A stretch of 28,872 nucleotides of DNA from NCBI GenBank assembly GCA_004335835.1, contig RWJK01001173.1, forward strand, positions 1-28,872, read 5' to 3'. Position 1 is the stretch's first letter. The number at the start of each line of letters is the position of its first letter. Below the pieces are notes generated by a model that was not told the DNA's origin, did no database searches, and saw only the letters and a program-made list of their open reading frames with translations. This DNA is from Scenedesmus sp. ARA3 (Eukaryota > Chlorophyta > Chlorophyceae > Sphaeropleales > Scenedesmaceae). This document shows positions 10,768 to 21,471 of this stretch, one piece after another. Both the position numbers and the translations under genes were made by a program.

Positions 10768-13298
10768 TACATGTCAGTGCTGCCAATGTAACAGTGCTGC
10801 ACACACTGTGCAACAGAAACAAGGCAAAGGAGCAAACACGACACATTGAACATGCAGTGGGCATGAGCTGCAGCCTGCTGCTGGACTGTTAGCAGGGGAT
10901 TGCACAAAGCGTTGTCATATTATGGCCTCGGGAAACGCAACGCGTGTCCGCTAGGCACGCACAGCTGACGCATCACGTCAAACTGGCATACTCTGTCGTA
11001 CGAGCACCACCAAAAGCATGGGTGACATGCCAGCTCCATTCAATAGTACGATAATTGCGCCAACACTGCAAGCACAGCAGCGCAATGCTAGCCAAGCCTC
11101 CCTCTGGATCCTCAGGCATCAGCATGCCGAGCAACTGCAGCAGTGTTAACACTGTGCTGTGTACACCGTTGTGCAGGGAAGCAACACCATGCCAGACTGG
11201 TGCCAGGTTGGCCAATACAATGCGCCTCGGAACATAAACAACAGCAGGCAGCTCCTTTTGCTCCTCGCAGCCCCGCTGCTGCTGCAGCCGCACCCACCCC
11301 ATCCCTGCCTTGCCAGGGCCAAATCATAAACAGTAGCACTGTGCATTTCACGTGAATGAAACACACACAGAGCTGCACACAGAGCTGCAGATAGTTCTGT
11401 GTGCCGCGGTTGTAACCACATGCATCAAGACTCAAAGGCGCATACACCAAGTGTGTGATGTGGCTTAGCCAACACCAAATGAAGGCTCTGACAACACAAG
11501 CAGTGTATAACACTGCAGGCACCGAAAAAATGCAGCAGGCACAGACACACAGAATACAGCATACACTGCAACACGCTGTTACATTGTGACCGAAAGGGAG
11601 GACAGCTGCAGTAGCACAGCAGCCTCCACATGCGCCTTGCATTAGCAACAGCAGGCTCGCTGGAAATGCCTGCCTGCCAGCTGCTTATGGGAAAAGCCAA
11701 CAAATGCTGTCCTGGCCAGTCAGCAATGCAGCAACAGAAAGACATCACAACTACAGCGTCAGCTGTGTCATCACTGGTCAGCCGCATAGATCAAAGACCA
11801 CAGGACGAGCCGCAGTGATGCAAAGCGCAAGCATGGGCTGAGCTGCAGGAGCCCATGCTGCACGTCCATCAGAAGGAAGCAAGTACAGAGCAACTAAAAG
11901 AAACATGTGAAACATGGCGATTGGATATTGAACACCAGTGCGCCGAACCCCGCAGCAGTGCGGCTTAGCAAGGCCCAAATGGATCTTACTAAAAAGCTGT
12001 CATGTGCTGAGGCAGTGTGCAGTTTTCATGTGCTGAGGCAGCGTGCAGTATCCAGTAGACTTCCGTAACATATGGCCTCGTCGCATATAGTAGCCTATAC
12101 AGGCCCGCCAAACTGTCATGTGCTGAGGCAGTGTGCAGTTGCGGCTGCGCCGCAGCAGTGATGCTCAACAGTACTGCTAAGCGCCAGTGCATGAGGACTG
12201 CAAAACCACCTGACGACTGCACATGACGCAGATAGGTAATGTTCAATTCGCAATCTGACGCCAGGCATTAGCGCAGCAAGCGCGCACATGGCTCTGCCCA
12301 GGACTATGCCAATGCATTGTTGTACAACACATTGGCAGCCTCCGAGCATTGATTTGCTGTGCCTAAGCATGGAGCCAGACAGCGCATCAGCTACTGTTTA
12401 AGACAAGCGCAGCCATGCAGAACACAAGGCACCTTGCGCAAGGCACAGAGATGTGCCTGGCCAATGAAGCACTTTTCATGTGCAGACCAAGCTGATACAA
12501 AGCAGCAACTCCTGCCTGGTGCCGTGCAACAACCAGAGTAATATGAGAGTGGCAGAGGCACTCAAGCATGAGTTGGAAACTAAAGAGGGCAGTAAACCCG
12601 CACTGCGTAGTGCTGGTGGTGTTGCTCGTGCAAGGTTCTCAGGGTGCTCGAAACATACAAACATGCACAGTCTGGAGCTGCCGCAAAGCAGCAGCCATCA
12701 GCTGAAATGACCATGGATGGCGTATACATGCGACTGTGTTGCATATGCGTTTGGGGCTCAAACCCCCGTACATAACAAATGGCATGTGCATTGCCATCTC
12801 TGACCGGAAGCCTTGACATAACCAATGTATCTCAGCCAAGCCACTATGCTCCAGGTCTGGATCTATTCAACAGCAACAAATGCTCTGGAGTATCATCACG
12901 AACAATCGTTCCTGTGTGGCAGAAGTCACCACAGAATGTGCCAGAAATAAAGATGGTGCAGTGTGCAGATAGCAAGGCCAGCACTGCCATGCTGTGTGCG
13001 CTGCACTGCGGACGCAGCACAACGCCAGCTAAACGCCGTCGCAGAACACAAGTAACACACCAGTTGCCAAAGGATAACCACAATCATGCCTGCAATGCCT
13101 TTCTTGATACAGTGCCTGACATAGCGTAACGAGTCGGTGTGCAATTGCGCTTTGCACATGCGGATACCAGCCAGCTTGTAGTACTGTAAGGCTGCTGATG
13201 AATGGTGTGTGAGATTAAGAGCAGGCCAGAAGCCAAGTGCTCGGAAGACGAGGCATGTTATGGGAGTGCAGATTGAGCCAGCACTCCCCGCGCAAATC
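10768..13298. other. Intergenic stretch without a recognisable gene
   Basis: Short frames only. The plus frame 12779-13129 (116 residues, with a KRRRR cluster) is the longest tidy one, but has no recognisable domain and no flanking exons. Short repeats near 12001-12140 are listed separately. Confidence 0.45.
12001..12140. repeat. 23-bp motif in three copies
   Basis: The motif beginning CATGTGCTGAGGCAG occurs at 12001-12023, 12027-12049 and 12118-12140. The middle copy has one substitution. The first two copies are nearly adjacent and the third is about 70 bases away. Confidence 0.8.
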
Positions 13299-15078
13299 AG
13301 TCATGGCCAGTCATCAAGCCAGCCGGCAAACCCTCGAAAGCACACCATCCCTACAAACACCTGCTGTGAAAAAACGCCAGCAACGCAGCGGCGGCAATGA
13401 ACCACGTGGCAGCAATCACGCCTGCACGCGAGGAGGAAGCTGGAGTGCGGTGACAGCCCTGATCGCCAAAACATGTGATGGTGTCAGCAGCTGAGGCCGC
13501 ACAAGAGCGCAACCTGCATGAGTCAGTACAGGAAGTTTGGAACGATGCCTGCTGCCGCATCCAGAGTGGGCGAACTCATGCAGTAGCCATGCACAATGCC
13601 GCTGCTGCCTGTGAACAATCATACAATCAGGGGCAAAGGCAACGCTGCGGCTGCCGCGCCAAGAGGTCCTGACAGTTGCAATCTGTAGCACCAACACATG
13701 CTTTAGCTGCTGCTTGGAGCAGCAGCTGCTGCCAGTGGCAGCAGCCAGCCACTGCCCCGCGCAGCATAACATACGTGCAGTGCCACTTTCTTGTCCAACT
13801 GACTCCTGTGAATCAGCGTAGAAACATCCTTGCACCAGGCTTGCCTGCCTCTCCTGTGTGAGAGGGGCGTGGGAGCCGCTGTTGGTTCATGCCAGTCACG
13901 ACCAGCCATCAAGCCAGCCGACACACTCTCAAGAGCAAACCATTCCTACAAACGCCTGTTGTAACAGCACGCCAGCAACGCAGCGGCAGCAATGAACCAC
14001 GTGGCGGCAATCACGCCTGCACGCGAGGAGGAAGCTGGAGTGCGGTGACAGCCCTGATCGCCAAAACATGTGATGGTGTCAGCAGCTGAGGCCGCACAAG
14101 AGCGCAACCTGCATGAGTCAGTACAGGAAGTTTGGAACGATGCCTGCTGCCGCATCCAGAGTGGGCGAACTCATGCAGTAGCCATGCACAATGCCGCTGC
14201 TGCCTGTGAACAATCATACAATCAGGGGCAAAGGCAACGCTGCGGCTGCCGCGCCAAGAGGTCCTGACAGTTGCAGACTCTGTAGCACCCACACATGCTT
14301 TGGCTGCTGCTTGAGCAGCAGCTGCTGCCACTGGCTAGCCACTGCCGCAGCGCAGCAAAACATACGTGCAGTGCCACATTCTTGTCCAACTGATTCCTGT
14401 GAATCAGCGCAGAAACATCCTTGCACCAGGCTTGCCTGCAACTCCTCTGTGAGAGGGGCGTGGGGGCTGCTGTTGGTTCACGTCAGTCACTGCCAGCCAT
14501 CAAGCCAGCCGACACACTCTCAAGAGCAACCATCCCTACAAACACCTGCTGTGAAAGCTCGCCAGCAACGCAGCGGCGGCAATGAATCGCGTGGCGGCAA
14601 TCACGCCTGCACGCGAAATGAAGTGCGGTGACAGCCCCGATCGCTGACACATGTGTTGATGTGAGCAGCTGCGGCTGCACAGGAGCACGTGCTGCATAAG
14701 TCAGTGTAGAATCGTGAAATGGCGCCTGCTGCCGCAACCAGAAAAAGCAGAGTGCTTCAGACGCACAAACGCCTGCTGCCTTTGAATAATAACACAATGA
14801 GGGGCAAGGTGCAGCTGCGGCTGCCTCGCCAAGAGCTCCTGACAGTAGTAGTAGCACCCACACAAGTTGGCTGCTGCTTGGAGCAGCAGCTGCTGCCAGC
14901 GGCATCAGCCAACCCCTGCCGAGGGCAGCAAAACATATGTGCAGTGCCACTGTTAGTCCAACCGACTCCTGTGAATCGCAACAAAACAACCACAACAACA
15001 GCCATGCGTCAGGCTCGCCTGCCATCCCTGCATAAAAGGGTTTTGGGAGCCGCTGTTGATTCATGCCAGCCGCAATGC
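13299..15078. repeat. Tandem array of three ~590-bp units between the SBP paralogues
   Basis: Units run from about 13299, 13890 and 14481; the ATCAAGCCAGCC anchor recurs at spacings of 595 and 591. Units 1 and 2 are nearly identical over 305 bp (13376-13680 against 13971-14275, two mismatches found). Unit 3 is clearly related but diverged, with indels. Recurring landmarks are GGGAGCCGCTGTTG-type ends and a CTTGCACCAGGCTTGCCTGC block in units 1 and 2. Open frames in one unit are shifted or broken in the others (for example the 202-codon minus frame 14483-15091 in unit 3), so the array is read as non-coding. Confidence 0.85.
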
Positions 15079-15513
15079 AGATGAAACACACACGTCTGTT
15101 TTAACACCTTGAGTTAACAACACCTGTTCCATGCCAAACACCGCCGAGACCTCTGTTGACAAATCCACATGTGGTGTGTGTCAACATCACCACAGTTCCA
15201 TCCCCAAGCGCTGCTGCACTGCAACGATGCGAGCAGCAGCACCTCAAGAGCATGCATTTTCATTGATCTCCCCATAGCAGCCACCCTTGATTGCCCTGCA
15301 AGGCGTTGCTGACATGCCATCTGGCCACAGCCAGCATGCATATGCATAATAGCACAATCGCGCCTCGTGGCGGTTGATCCACCACAGGCAAAGGTCCTAG
15401 ATGCAGGCCGGTGCACAGCAGTTGACGTATGCACAGGCCGTGCACCATGTTGTCCTCCCCCGCAGAACTGACAGAACCCCACGGGAACAGCTGCAGCGAC
15501 GACAGCTGGCGTC

Positions 15514-15563
15514 ACTAGTGACACATGCACAGCTCTCACCAGTGACACGCATGTGTCACTAGT
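15514..15563. repeat. 15-bp inverted repeat
   Basis: ACTAGTGACACATGC at 15514-15528 is the exact reverse complement of 15549-15563, with a 20-base spacer that itself holds another GTGACAC. No coding sequence surrounds it. Confidence 0.8.
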
Positions 15564-16231
15564 ACACAGCCAGGTGACACTGGCAACGACCATTTCTAAC
15601 GGCACACACCATCAGCGCTACGAGTGTCAGGCCCGAGAAAGCCTCATCTCTTGCATAATCTGTTGTGCAAAAAGCACGGCAAAGTTGGTATGTGGCAACA
15701 ACAACATCACCATGACTACTGTAACCATCATCACCAGGTTCAAAGAGCCATGCGCAGTGGTAAGACGCCAAGATACAGCCCGGAACTCAACGGGAATAAA
15801 AAAGGTTGCCTTCTGCGATTTCCTGTCACTCACACACAAACACACTGGCAGCAACACTACTGCGCACAGTTGAATGCGCACCAACAGACTGTAACATGTC
15901 ATGTAACATCCGTGTACATCAGCACCAGCCATCACTATCATGATGCTGCTCCCACCACCCAATTGCCCCTCCGCCCTCTGATATCATCTTACCCCGACCA
16001 ACACACCTGATGAATAGATTGTTCAACCGGCACACCCAGTCCCAGTGGCTACAGTACTGGTGACCCACACAACAGAGGCCACCACAAGCAAGCGTCAGTC
16101 TGTCAACACAACGCAAATCGTGCCTAATCGATCTGTGTACCCGACAGCAACCACGGTCATACAATGCTGCCGTGCTGCTCAGGGAGGCACTCAATCTGCA
16201 ACAATGCGGGCGCAGCCAAGTGCTGCTGCTG

Positions 16232-16261
16232 CTTGCAGGAACTTGCAGGAACTTGCAGGAA
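16232..16261. repeat. 10-bp tandem repeat, three copies
   Basis: CTTGCAGGAA is repeated three times head to tail, 41 bases past the stop of SBP copy 2 on its 3' side, probably in the 3' UTR. Confidence 0.8.
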
Positions 16262-16301
16262 GGTGCAGCTGCAGCGTGCTGCAGCTCTTGAGGTCCCTGT
16301 G

Positions 16302-17184
16302 TCAGGCAAATGCACCCCAGCCCGGCCCCATACAGCAGCCGTTGTTGCTTGACTGCAAGGTGGATGATCTCTGCAGCGCTGGCACACTCACACCCAGATC
16401 TGGAGCGATAGCAACAGCAGCAGCTGCAGCAGCGTCTGCTGCCATGAGCAGCGCTGCAGCCTGCTGCCTCCGCATCTGCACACTTGCCAATACATGCTGC
16501 AGCTGGTCCATACGCTGCTGCATCTGCTGCAGGTGCACCAGGCGCTCACGCAGCGCAGCTGCATTGTTGTCGTCGATCCTCCGCTGCGCTGCCACTGGCA
16601 TGCCTGCCAGCTGCTGCTGCTGCTGCTGCATGGCAGAGTGCTGCCAAGCTGGCATGGGTGTTGCTGCTACAGCTGCGCAATGCATGGCCCCTTGGTATGC
16701 AATCCCAGGAATGCTATAGCAGCTTGGCCTGCCGCCCAGCATGCAACCATGTGCACCGGGGGCAGCTGTCTGCAGCTGCATGTGTGCATTTGTGGCGGGC
16801 AAACCAGCTGGAGCAGCAGCAGCAGCAGCTGCTGCTGCTCGCAGCTCGCTTTCAAGCAGCTGCTCTAGCTGATGCTCGCTGCTGTTGTCATGTGTGCTGC
16901 TGCAGCTGCAGCAGCTGCCATCATGGCCCTCAACCGCAGTGCACATGTCCAGCAGCAGCTCAGATTGCAGTAGCTCATCCATCTCAAACTCAACACCCTG
17001 CTGCTGCTGCTGCTGCTGCTGCTGTGGTGTTGGCATTGCTGCCGCTGCAGAGGGATGCCAGCTGCAGTGTGGCGCTGCTGACATGCCAAACTGACAGCAG
17101 CTGTCAAACTCCTGCATCATGTTGCTGGTCAGCGCTTCCGCCAGCGCTGCCGCAACATCAGCAGCACACGCACCATCATCAAAT

Positions 17185-17215
<31 letters not shown>

Positions 17216-17578
17216 GCTGCACTGCAGGGTTCAAGCCGTTCTGTGCAGCAGCCTCGTCACCTTTATTGCCTCGCATTGCTGCTCCGACAGCAGCGCAGGC
17301 CCGCGTACGGGACTTCAAGCTGAGCCTGGAGCGCTTGGCAGCCCTGCTGCGGCTGACGCGCATGCTGCTGCTGCCGCCGCTGCTGCCGAGCGCAGCTGGC
17401 GGCTGCGCCGCCTCATCATCGGTGCCTGCGCTGGCCACGCGCCGCTTGCGCAAGCTGCTGCGGCAGCTGCGCAGGTTGCCCTCGAAGCGTGCCAGGGGCT
17501 CCAGCTTGCCGCACTGCTGGCAGAACCTGAACAGGGTGTCGCCCTGGCCTTCACACTGCACGGCTGCAGCCTGCGCTT

Positions 17579-17611
<33 letters not shown>

Positions 17612-18341
17612 GCAGCAGATGTGTTGGTGTTTGTGGCAGTTGCTGTGGGGTAGGGTTGCAAGCAGCTGCCGGCATCCAGCAGCAGCATGCACGGCAGCAG
17701 CAGCTGACGGAGGAAAGCATGCTGCATCAACCAGGCGCGGGCATGCTCAGATTCAAACCACCTATCATGCCATTGCAACGATAACCAATGCGGGCAAGCT
17801 GTGTTGCCAAGACCTGCACGGCCAGCATGCCATGGGCACAGTCTGCAGGCATTAGTCCCACAGAAGCGTGGCTACTGCACCAACATGCCTGCTGCTGGCG
17901 CTGTGCTGGCGGTGCTGCCCTCACTTTTAAGTGCTGCTCGCACACCCGTTTCTTCTGGCAGTATTTGTTCAGTAGCTGTGAGGTACAGCCAAGCACCTGT
18001 TGACGGATCATGAAGCCGCACACACATACAAAAACAGCAGCACCAGCAGCATCAGTAGCAGTGGAGGCAGCACTAGAAGATGGAGTTGCCAGGCGTCACT
18101 GCTGCAGACAGTCATCTGGCTCGCTGCATTCAGTATGGGTGCCTCCTGCTTCATCTAAAACGCTGCAGTGGGAGCTTGTACAATACCTTGACATATCCCG
18201 CAATCACTTGCGAAGTACGATGGACCAGGCACCTAACAGCAGCTGCGGAGCTGAGCAGGAGTTGGTGGGTTGGCTCACCTTGCAGCACTTTGTGTCCTGC
18301 TTGCCGCCGTGCGCGACATCTGATATGTGGGCCGCAGACAT
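16302..18341 (-). CDS. SBP-box transcription factor, copy 2 (467 aa, 3 exons)
   Basis: Minus-strand exons are 18341-18279, 17996-17925 and 17570-16302 (TGA stop), all joins phase 0. The first intron falls after the first zinc Cys-Lys exactly as in copy 1. The second lies after HLK, where copy 1 has none, and the conserved plant SBP intron (NLR/SCR) is absent. Finger 1 is C20-x4-C25-x14-C40-x2-H43, two residues shorter than usual between the second and third ligands. Finger 2 has C62, C65 and C81, with Glu69 replacing His. A basic RSCRSSLRKRR follows. The rest is Ala/Gln-rich, with an acidic-hydrophobic segment (EMDELLQSELLLDM, then EQLLESEL), a CYSIPGIAYQ motif and a C-terminal Gln/Leu coiled-coil-like helix, all with counterparts in copy 1. 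An in-frame 5' extension through an extra exon (18569-18554) is possible. Confidence 0.9.
17578..17620 (-). repeat. CTG trinucleotide run at an intron 3' end (SBP copy 2)
   Basis: On the gene's strand (CTG)n with one TTG interruption ends just upstream of the acceptor GCAAGCGCAG at 17571, next to exon 3 of SBP copy 2. The frame stays open through it (poly-Leu), so retention would not cause an immediate stop at this point. Confidence 0.8.
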
Positions 18342-18569
18342 GACATATTCTGCTATGAAGAATGTTGTGTTGCGAGGAGAGGCGGAGCGGTAGCCAAGCG
18401 GAGCACGAAAGGTGGTGGTGGTCAGCAGGAGGAGTGGGGTTACGGATTGAGCTGCTACGCTGTGTCGCCAAGCAGACTGATGTGAGTGACGCTTGCTGCG
18501 GGGAATGATCTCAGTTGTCGAACACGCGGTGAGCTGGGCGAAAGCACCCTTACCTGTGTTTTGATGCAT

Positions 18570-20040
18570 TTAGCTTGCGCCCTCCACTTTCAGCCCAAAA
18601 CAGTTTTCTATGCTATATTGCCTACGTCCGATGTCATTTGCAGACCTGAACACGGACAGCGCCCGGCGATGCAGAGCTGAGATGTCGGAAAGTGTGGGCG
18701 AGGGTGTAATAGCCCGTCCATACAGGGTGAATATTGCAACTACACATCTAGCATTACTTGGATGTTGATCTGACATACCGCTGCAGTGCTACATGCCAGG
18801 CGCTCCAACACCAATGTTCCCTGGTGTTCTTTCACCCGGGGGAAAACCCCAGAGCAAGTTGCACATCACGCGCTGGCGACGATGCAACACGAGCGTACAG
18901 TGATTTTGCTGTTTGTATAGATCAAAGATGCTGAGGCGTGTTCCACGTTCAATTCCACTACGAGCAGACCCGCAGGTTCACCAAGTTGAGGCTTTTTCCG
19001 CCCGGCGGTGGCAACAAACCGTGCCCCTAACGCAGCCAACGCCTTTCACGAGATGCTAGCAGGTGAAGCATGCCTTACATAACCGATTAGCTGATGGGAT
19101 CAGGAACATCACATTGAACCTGAACCTGAAGGCCTGCAAGAGAGGGAGAGGCTGAGTTTTGCTGTCGCTGCCGGGAGCCGTTCACTAGTCTGATTGATCA
19201 AATTAAGAGCTGACACACAATCAGCAAGAAGTGCTGCCTCTCTGTCAACACCCCCTGCTTCTTGAAACGCATGTCAACTGGTTCTTACACAAGTCAGCAG
19301 ATGATGGCCAACAACAGTTTGAGCATGCTGGTGCAGACATGCTGCACCATCAAATCCATGCTGCCACAAATAACTAGTACTTACCAACCCGGTACCTCAG
19401 GCTGCATGCGAGGACAGTAAAACCCCTAGCAACCTGTCACCGTCACCGCGGCCTGCACAGTGCCTGCACCCCAGGCAAACTCAGCAGCTGCCACATCCAA
19501 GCCATGGGCCAGCGTGATGCTCGACTACGCAATGCTGCTTGCTGAACACGACGATGAAGATGGTGCACCAGCCAAGCTTGCCAGGCACAGAATGGGCTAC
19601 TGAAGCATTCAGCTTGTGCTGTGCGGCCACTTCTGCAGTGGCAATCTGTCAGCGGACAAATAATTTCACAACACTACGCTCAGCTGCCTTGCGGCAGTGG
19701 CGGCTGAATGCTTGGCAACACTCGCACACAGGCAGGCACACTCCAGGCTAGATGCCGGGGGCACAGTTGCTGCCTGCCGACTGTTGGCAGGATGAGGCAG
19801 GAACACAAGTGGCTCATGCCCCAAGAGAGCCCACACTGCCGCATGCAGCGTTGCTTTGCATGCAGGTGCGCTGTAAGTGCAACACTGTGCAAGATCCTTC
19901 TGGTGTATGTTACAAGGCTGCAATAGGCTGCTGCCGTGCCATGCATGGAATTTGTAGGGTCCTACAGATGAGATAGCCAGGATGCGTTATGCCCGGCAGT
20001 TGGTTGTTGTGGCATGCAATGTACATCCTACCAGCCACAC
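18570..20040. other. Intergenic stretch without a recognisable gene
   Basis: The part nearest 18570 is the likely promoter of SBP copy 2; the part nearest 20040 is the 3' flank of the G-patch gene. Short frames such as the plus frame at 19539 show no domain. No RNA gene was recognised. Confidence 0.45.
19910..19914 (-). terminator. Putative poly(A) signal TGTAA of the G-patch gene
   Basis: A minus-strand TGTAA (TTACA on the given strand) about 127 bases beyond the TAG stop at 20041, a typical distance for a green-algal 3' UTR. Confidence 0.5.
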
Positions 20041-21018
20041 CTAGTAACCCTCGTCATCATCCAGCAAAGGATTAGTTTTTGTCAGCCGGCTATTTCTGCC
20101 GAGCACGCTTGCATGGTCACCCACATCTGCCAGTGACGGCTCGTTGAAAGCGCGCTGCATGCAGTACAACTGAATTGCCTTGTCACGCTGTTCCTTCGCC
20201 TCCTGCTCAAGGAGCTGCGTGTGACGCTTCACTTTGGTGTCCAGATCTTCTGATGCTAGCTCAGCTGCAACAAGCGCTGCTACTCGCTTCCCACCAAGCA
20301 CCGGACCAGCAGCTGGCACAGCAGGGGCTGTAGCAGCACCACCACCAGCAGCAGCTGCTGCTGCAATCTGCTGCCGCTGCAGCTGCAGAGGGTCCTGAGG
20401 GGCAAAGCCAAGACCTTTGCTGCCTTTCTGCGGCTGCAGCTGCAGCGGCGCTGCCATGCCCTGCTGCTGCCTGCCCAAGCCGCTTCCTTCCTGCCAGCCA
20501 GCCTTCTGCAGCAGCTGGTAACCGACGTTGCTGCGGTCGATGGGGCGTTTGGAGCTGGATCCAAACGCTGATGGTGCGGCTGGGTGGGCTGCTGCTGCTG
20601 CTGCTGTGGTGGCACTGCGGGCTGACGTAGTGCGGTAGCGGCTAGCTTGGCTGCTCAAGTCTAGCTGGGGTGCCGCCTGGCTACTGCTGCCAGTGCTGGT
20701 GGCAGCCGAATTGTGGAGGGCAAGAGGCTGGTCATGCTGTGGGTGATGCTGGGGTTGTGATGATATCGGCTGTAAGGTCACAACGCCTGTGTTGGGGTCA
20801 AGCACAACTGGCTGAGCAAACTTGACAGGTTTAAAAGGTATGCCGACTGCTGCACCGGCCTGCTGCTGTTGCTGCTGCTGCCACAAGTCTGTCTGCTGTG
20901 CTACTGCCTCCGAAGCTTGCCCTTCACCTTGCCGCTGTCCCCCATGATCAATAGCGGGTGGAACATTGACAAGCTTGGCATAAAAAGTAGCAGCAGAGTC
21001 ATGGGGATGCTGCTGCAT
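20041..21018 (-). CDS. G-patch domain protein (325 aa, single exon)
   Basis: The G-patch is at residues 165-205: NVGYQLLQKAGW, then GSGLG, QQGMAAPL and GSKGLGF, matching the family's spaced-glycine pattern. G-patch proteins act in RNA processing, often as activators of DEAH-box helicases; which partner is unknown. Before it lie a Gln run and an FKPVKFAQPVVLDPNTG segment. After it come a charged helical stretch (AELASEDLDTKVKRHTQLLEQEAKEQRDKA, mentioned in parts: ELASEDL, LLEQEAKEQ) and a conserved-looking tail FNEPSLADVGDHASVLGRN ending LLDDDEGY. The frame is open back to an ATG at 21222, but the extra 68 codons use CGA, ATA and TTA, unlike the body, and read as Arg-rich leader; the ATG at 21018 was therefore preferred. 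The stop is TAG. The gene is divergent from the coiled-coil gene at 21472. Confidence 0.85.
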   Translation of the reverse strand: MQQHPHDSAATFYAKLVNVPPAIDHGGQRQGEGQASEAVAQQTDLWQQQQQQQAGAAVGIPFKPVKFAQPVVLDPNTGVVTLQPISSQPQHHPQHDQPLALHNSAATSTGSSSQAAPQLDLSSQASRYRTTSARSATTAAAAAAHPAAPSAFGSSSKRPIDRSNVGYQLLQKAGWQEGSGLGRQQQGMAAPLQLQPQKGSKGLGFAPQDPLQLQRQQIAAAAAAGGGAATAPAVPAAGPVLGGKRVAALVAAELASEDLDTKVKRHTQLLEQEAKEQRDKAIQLYCMQRAFNEPSLADVGDHASVLGRNSRLTKTNPLLDDDEGY

Positions 21019-21471
21019 CTGACGTCGGTGACACAGGAACAGACGTGGCCTGCCAAGTAAAATCTTTGCCACACCCAGCGCTGCAGATTTCGGCACTCGT
21101 ATGTGCAGTTTAGCCAGCTTCCCACCGCAGACTGTGCGTTGCACCGAAGTGCCATGTGACAAGCGATTTGAACGCGATCGACAGTGCCGGGCAGTGGCAG
21201 CATTCAAGTATGTAGGGAACATCCTCGCACGCTGTGACTTTCAAGAATTAGATCGATAACCTTGCTTGAAGGAAAGCCATGATGTCTTGTTGAAGCATGC
21301 AGTTGACTGCAGTCTCGGTCTCTGTGCATCAGACCTGCATCGACAAAGAGATATAGCGCAGGTTCATCGCCTGGGCATCACTCATGGTGTCAGGAACTCT
21401 GCTTATCATTGGCAGCAGCACCTGACTGGCCAACAATGCAGCGTCAGCGTGCTTGCCATACGTGAGCAACT
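21019..21471. promoter_or_regulatory. Shared upstream region of two divergent genes
   Basis: The minus-strand G-patch gene and the plus-strand coiled-coil gene start 453 bases apart (about 250 if the upstream G-patch ATG at 21222 is used). Both promoters and leaders must lie here. No TATA box or other named element was recognised. Confidence 0.5.

Larger units (their letters stand above)
15079..16301. other. Intergenic stretch and 3' flank of the second SBP gene
   Basis: No gene recognised. It holds an inverted repeat at 15514-15563 and a 10-bp tandem repeat at 16232-16261. No minus-strand TGTAA was found, so the 3' end of the SBP copy 2 transcript is not placed. Confidence 0.45.

Noticed and set aside
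12779..13129. 116-residue plus-strand frame with a KRRRR cluster
   Set aside because: No domain, no flanking exons, ordinary length for a chance frame in this composition; a retroelement origin was considered but no motif supports it.
14483..15091. 202-residue minus-strand frame in the third unit of the 590-bp array
   Set aside because: The same region is frameshifted in the two sister units, so the frame is not under protein-level constraint.
19378..19400. ACTTACC sequence resembling the 5' end of U1 snRNA
   Set aside because: The match is only seven bases, and the rest of U1 (stem-loops, Sm site) is not present.
21019..21222. 68-codon N-terminal extension of the G-patch protein
   Set aside because: Codon choice (CGA, ATA, TTA) differs from the body and the sequence is basic and featureless; kept only as an alternative start.
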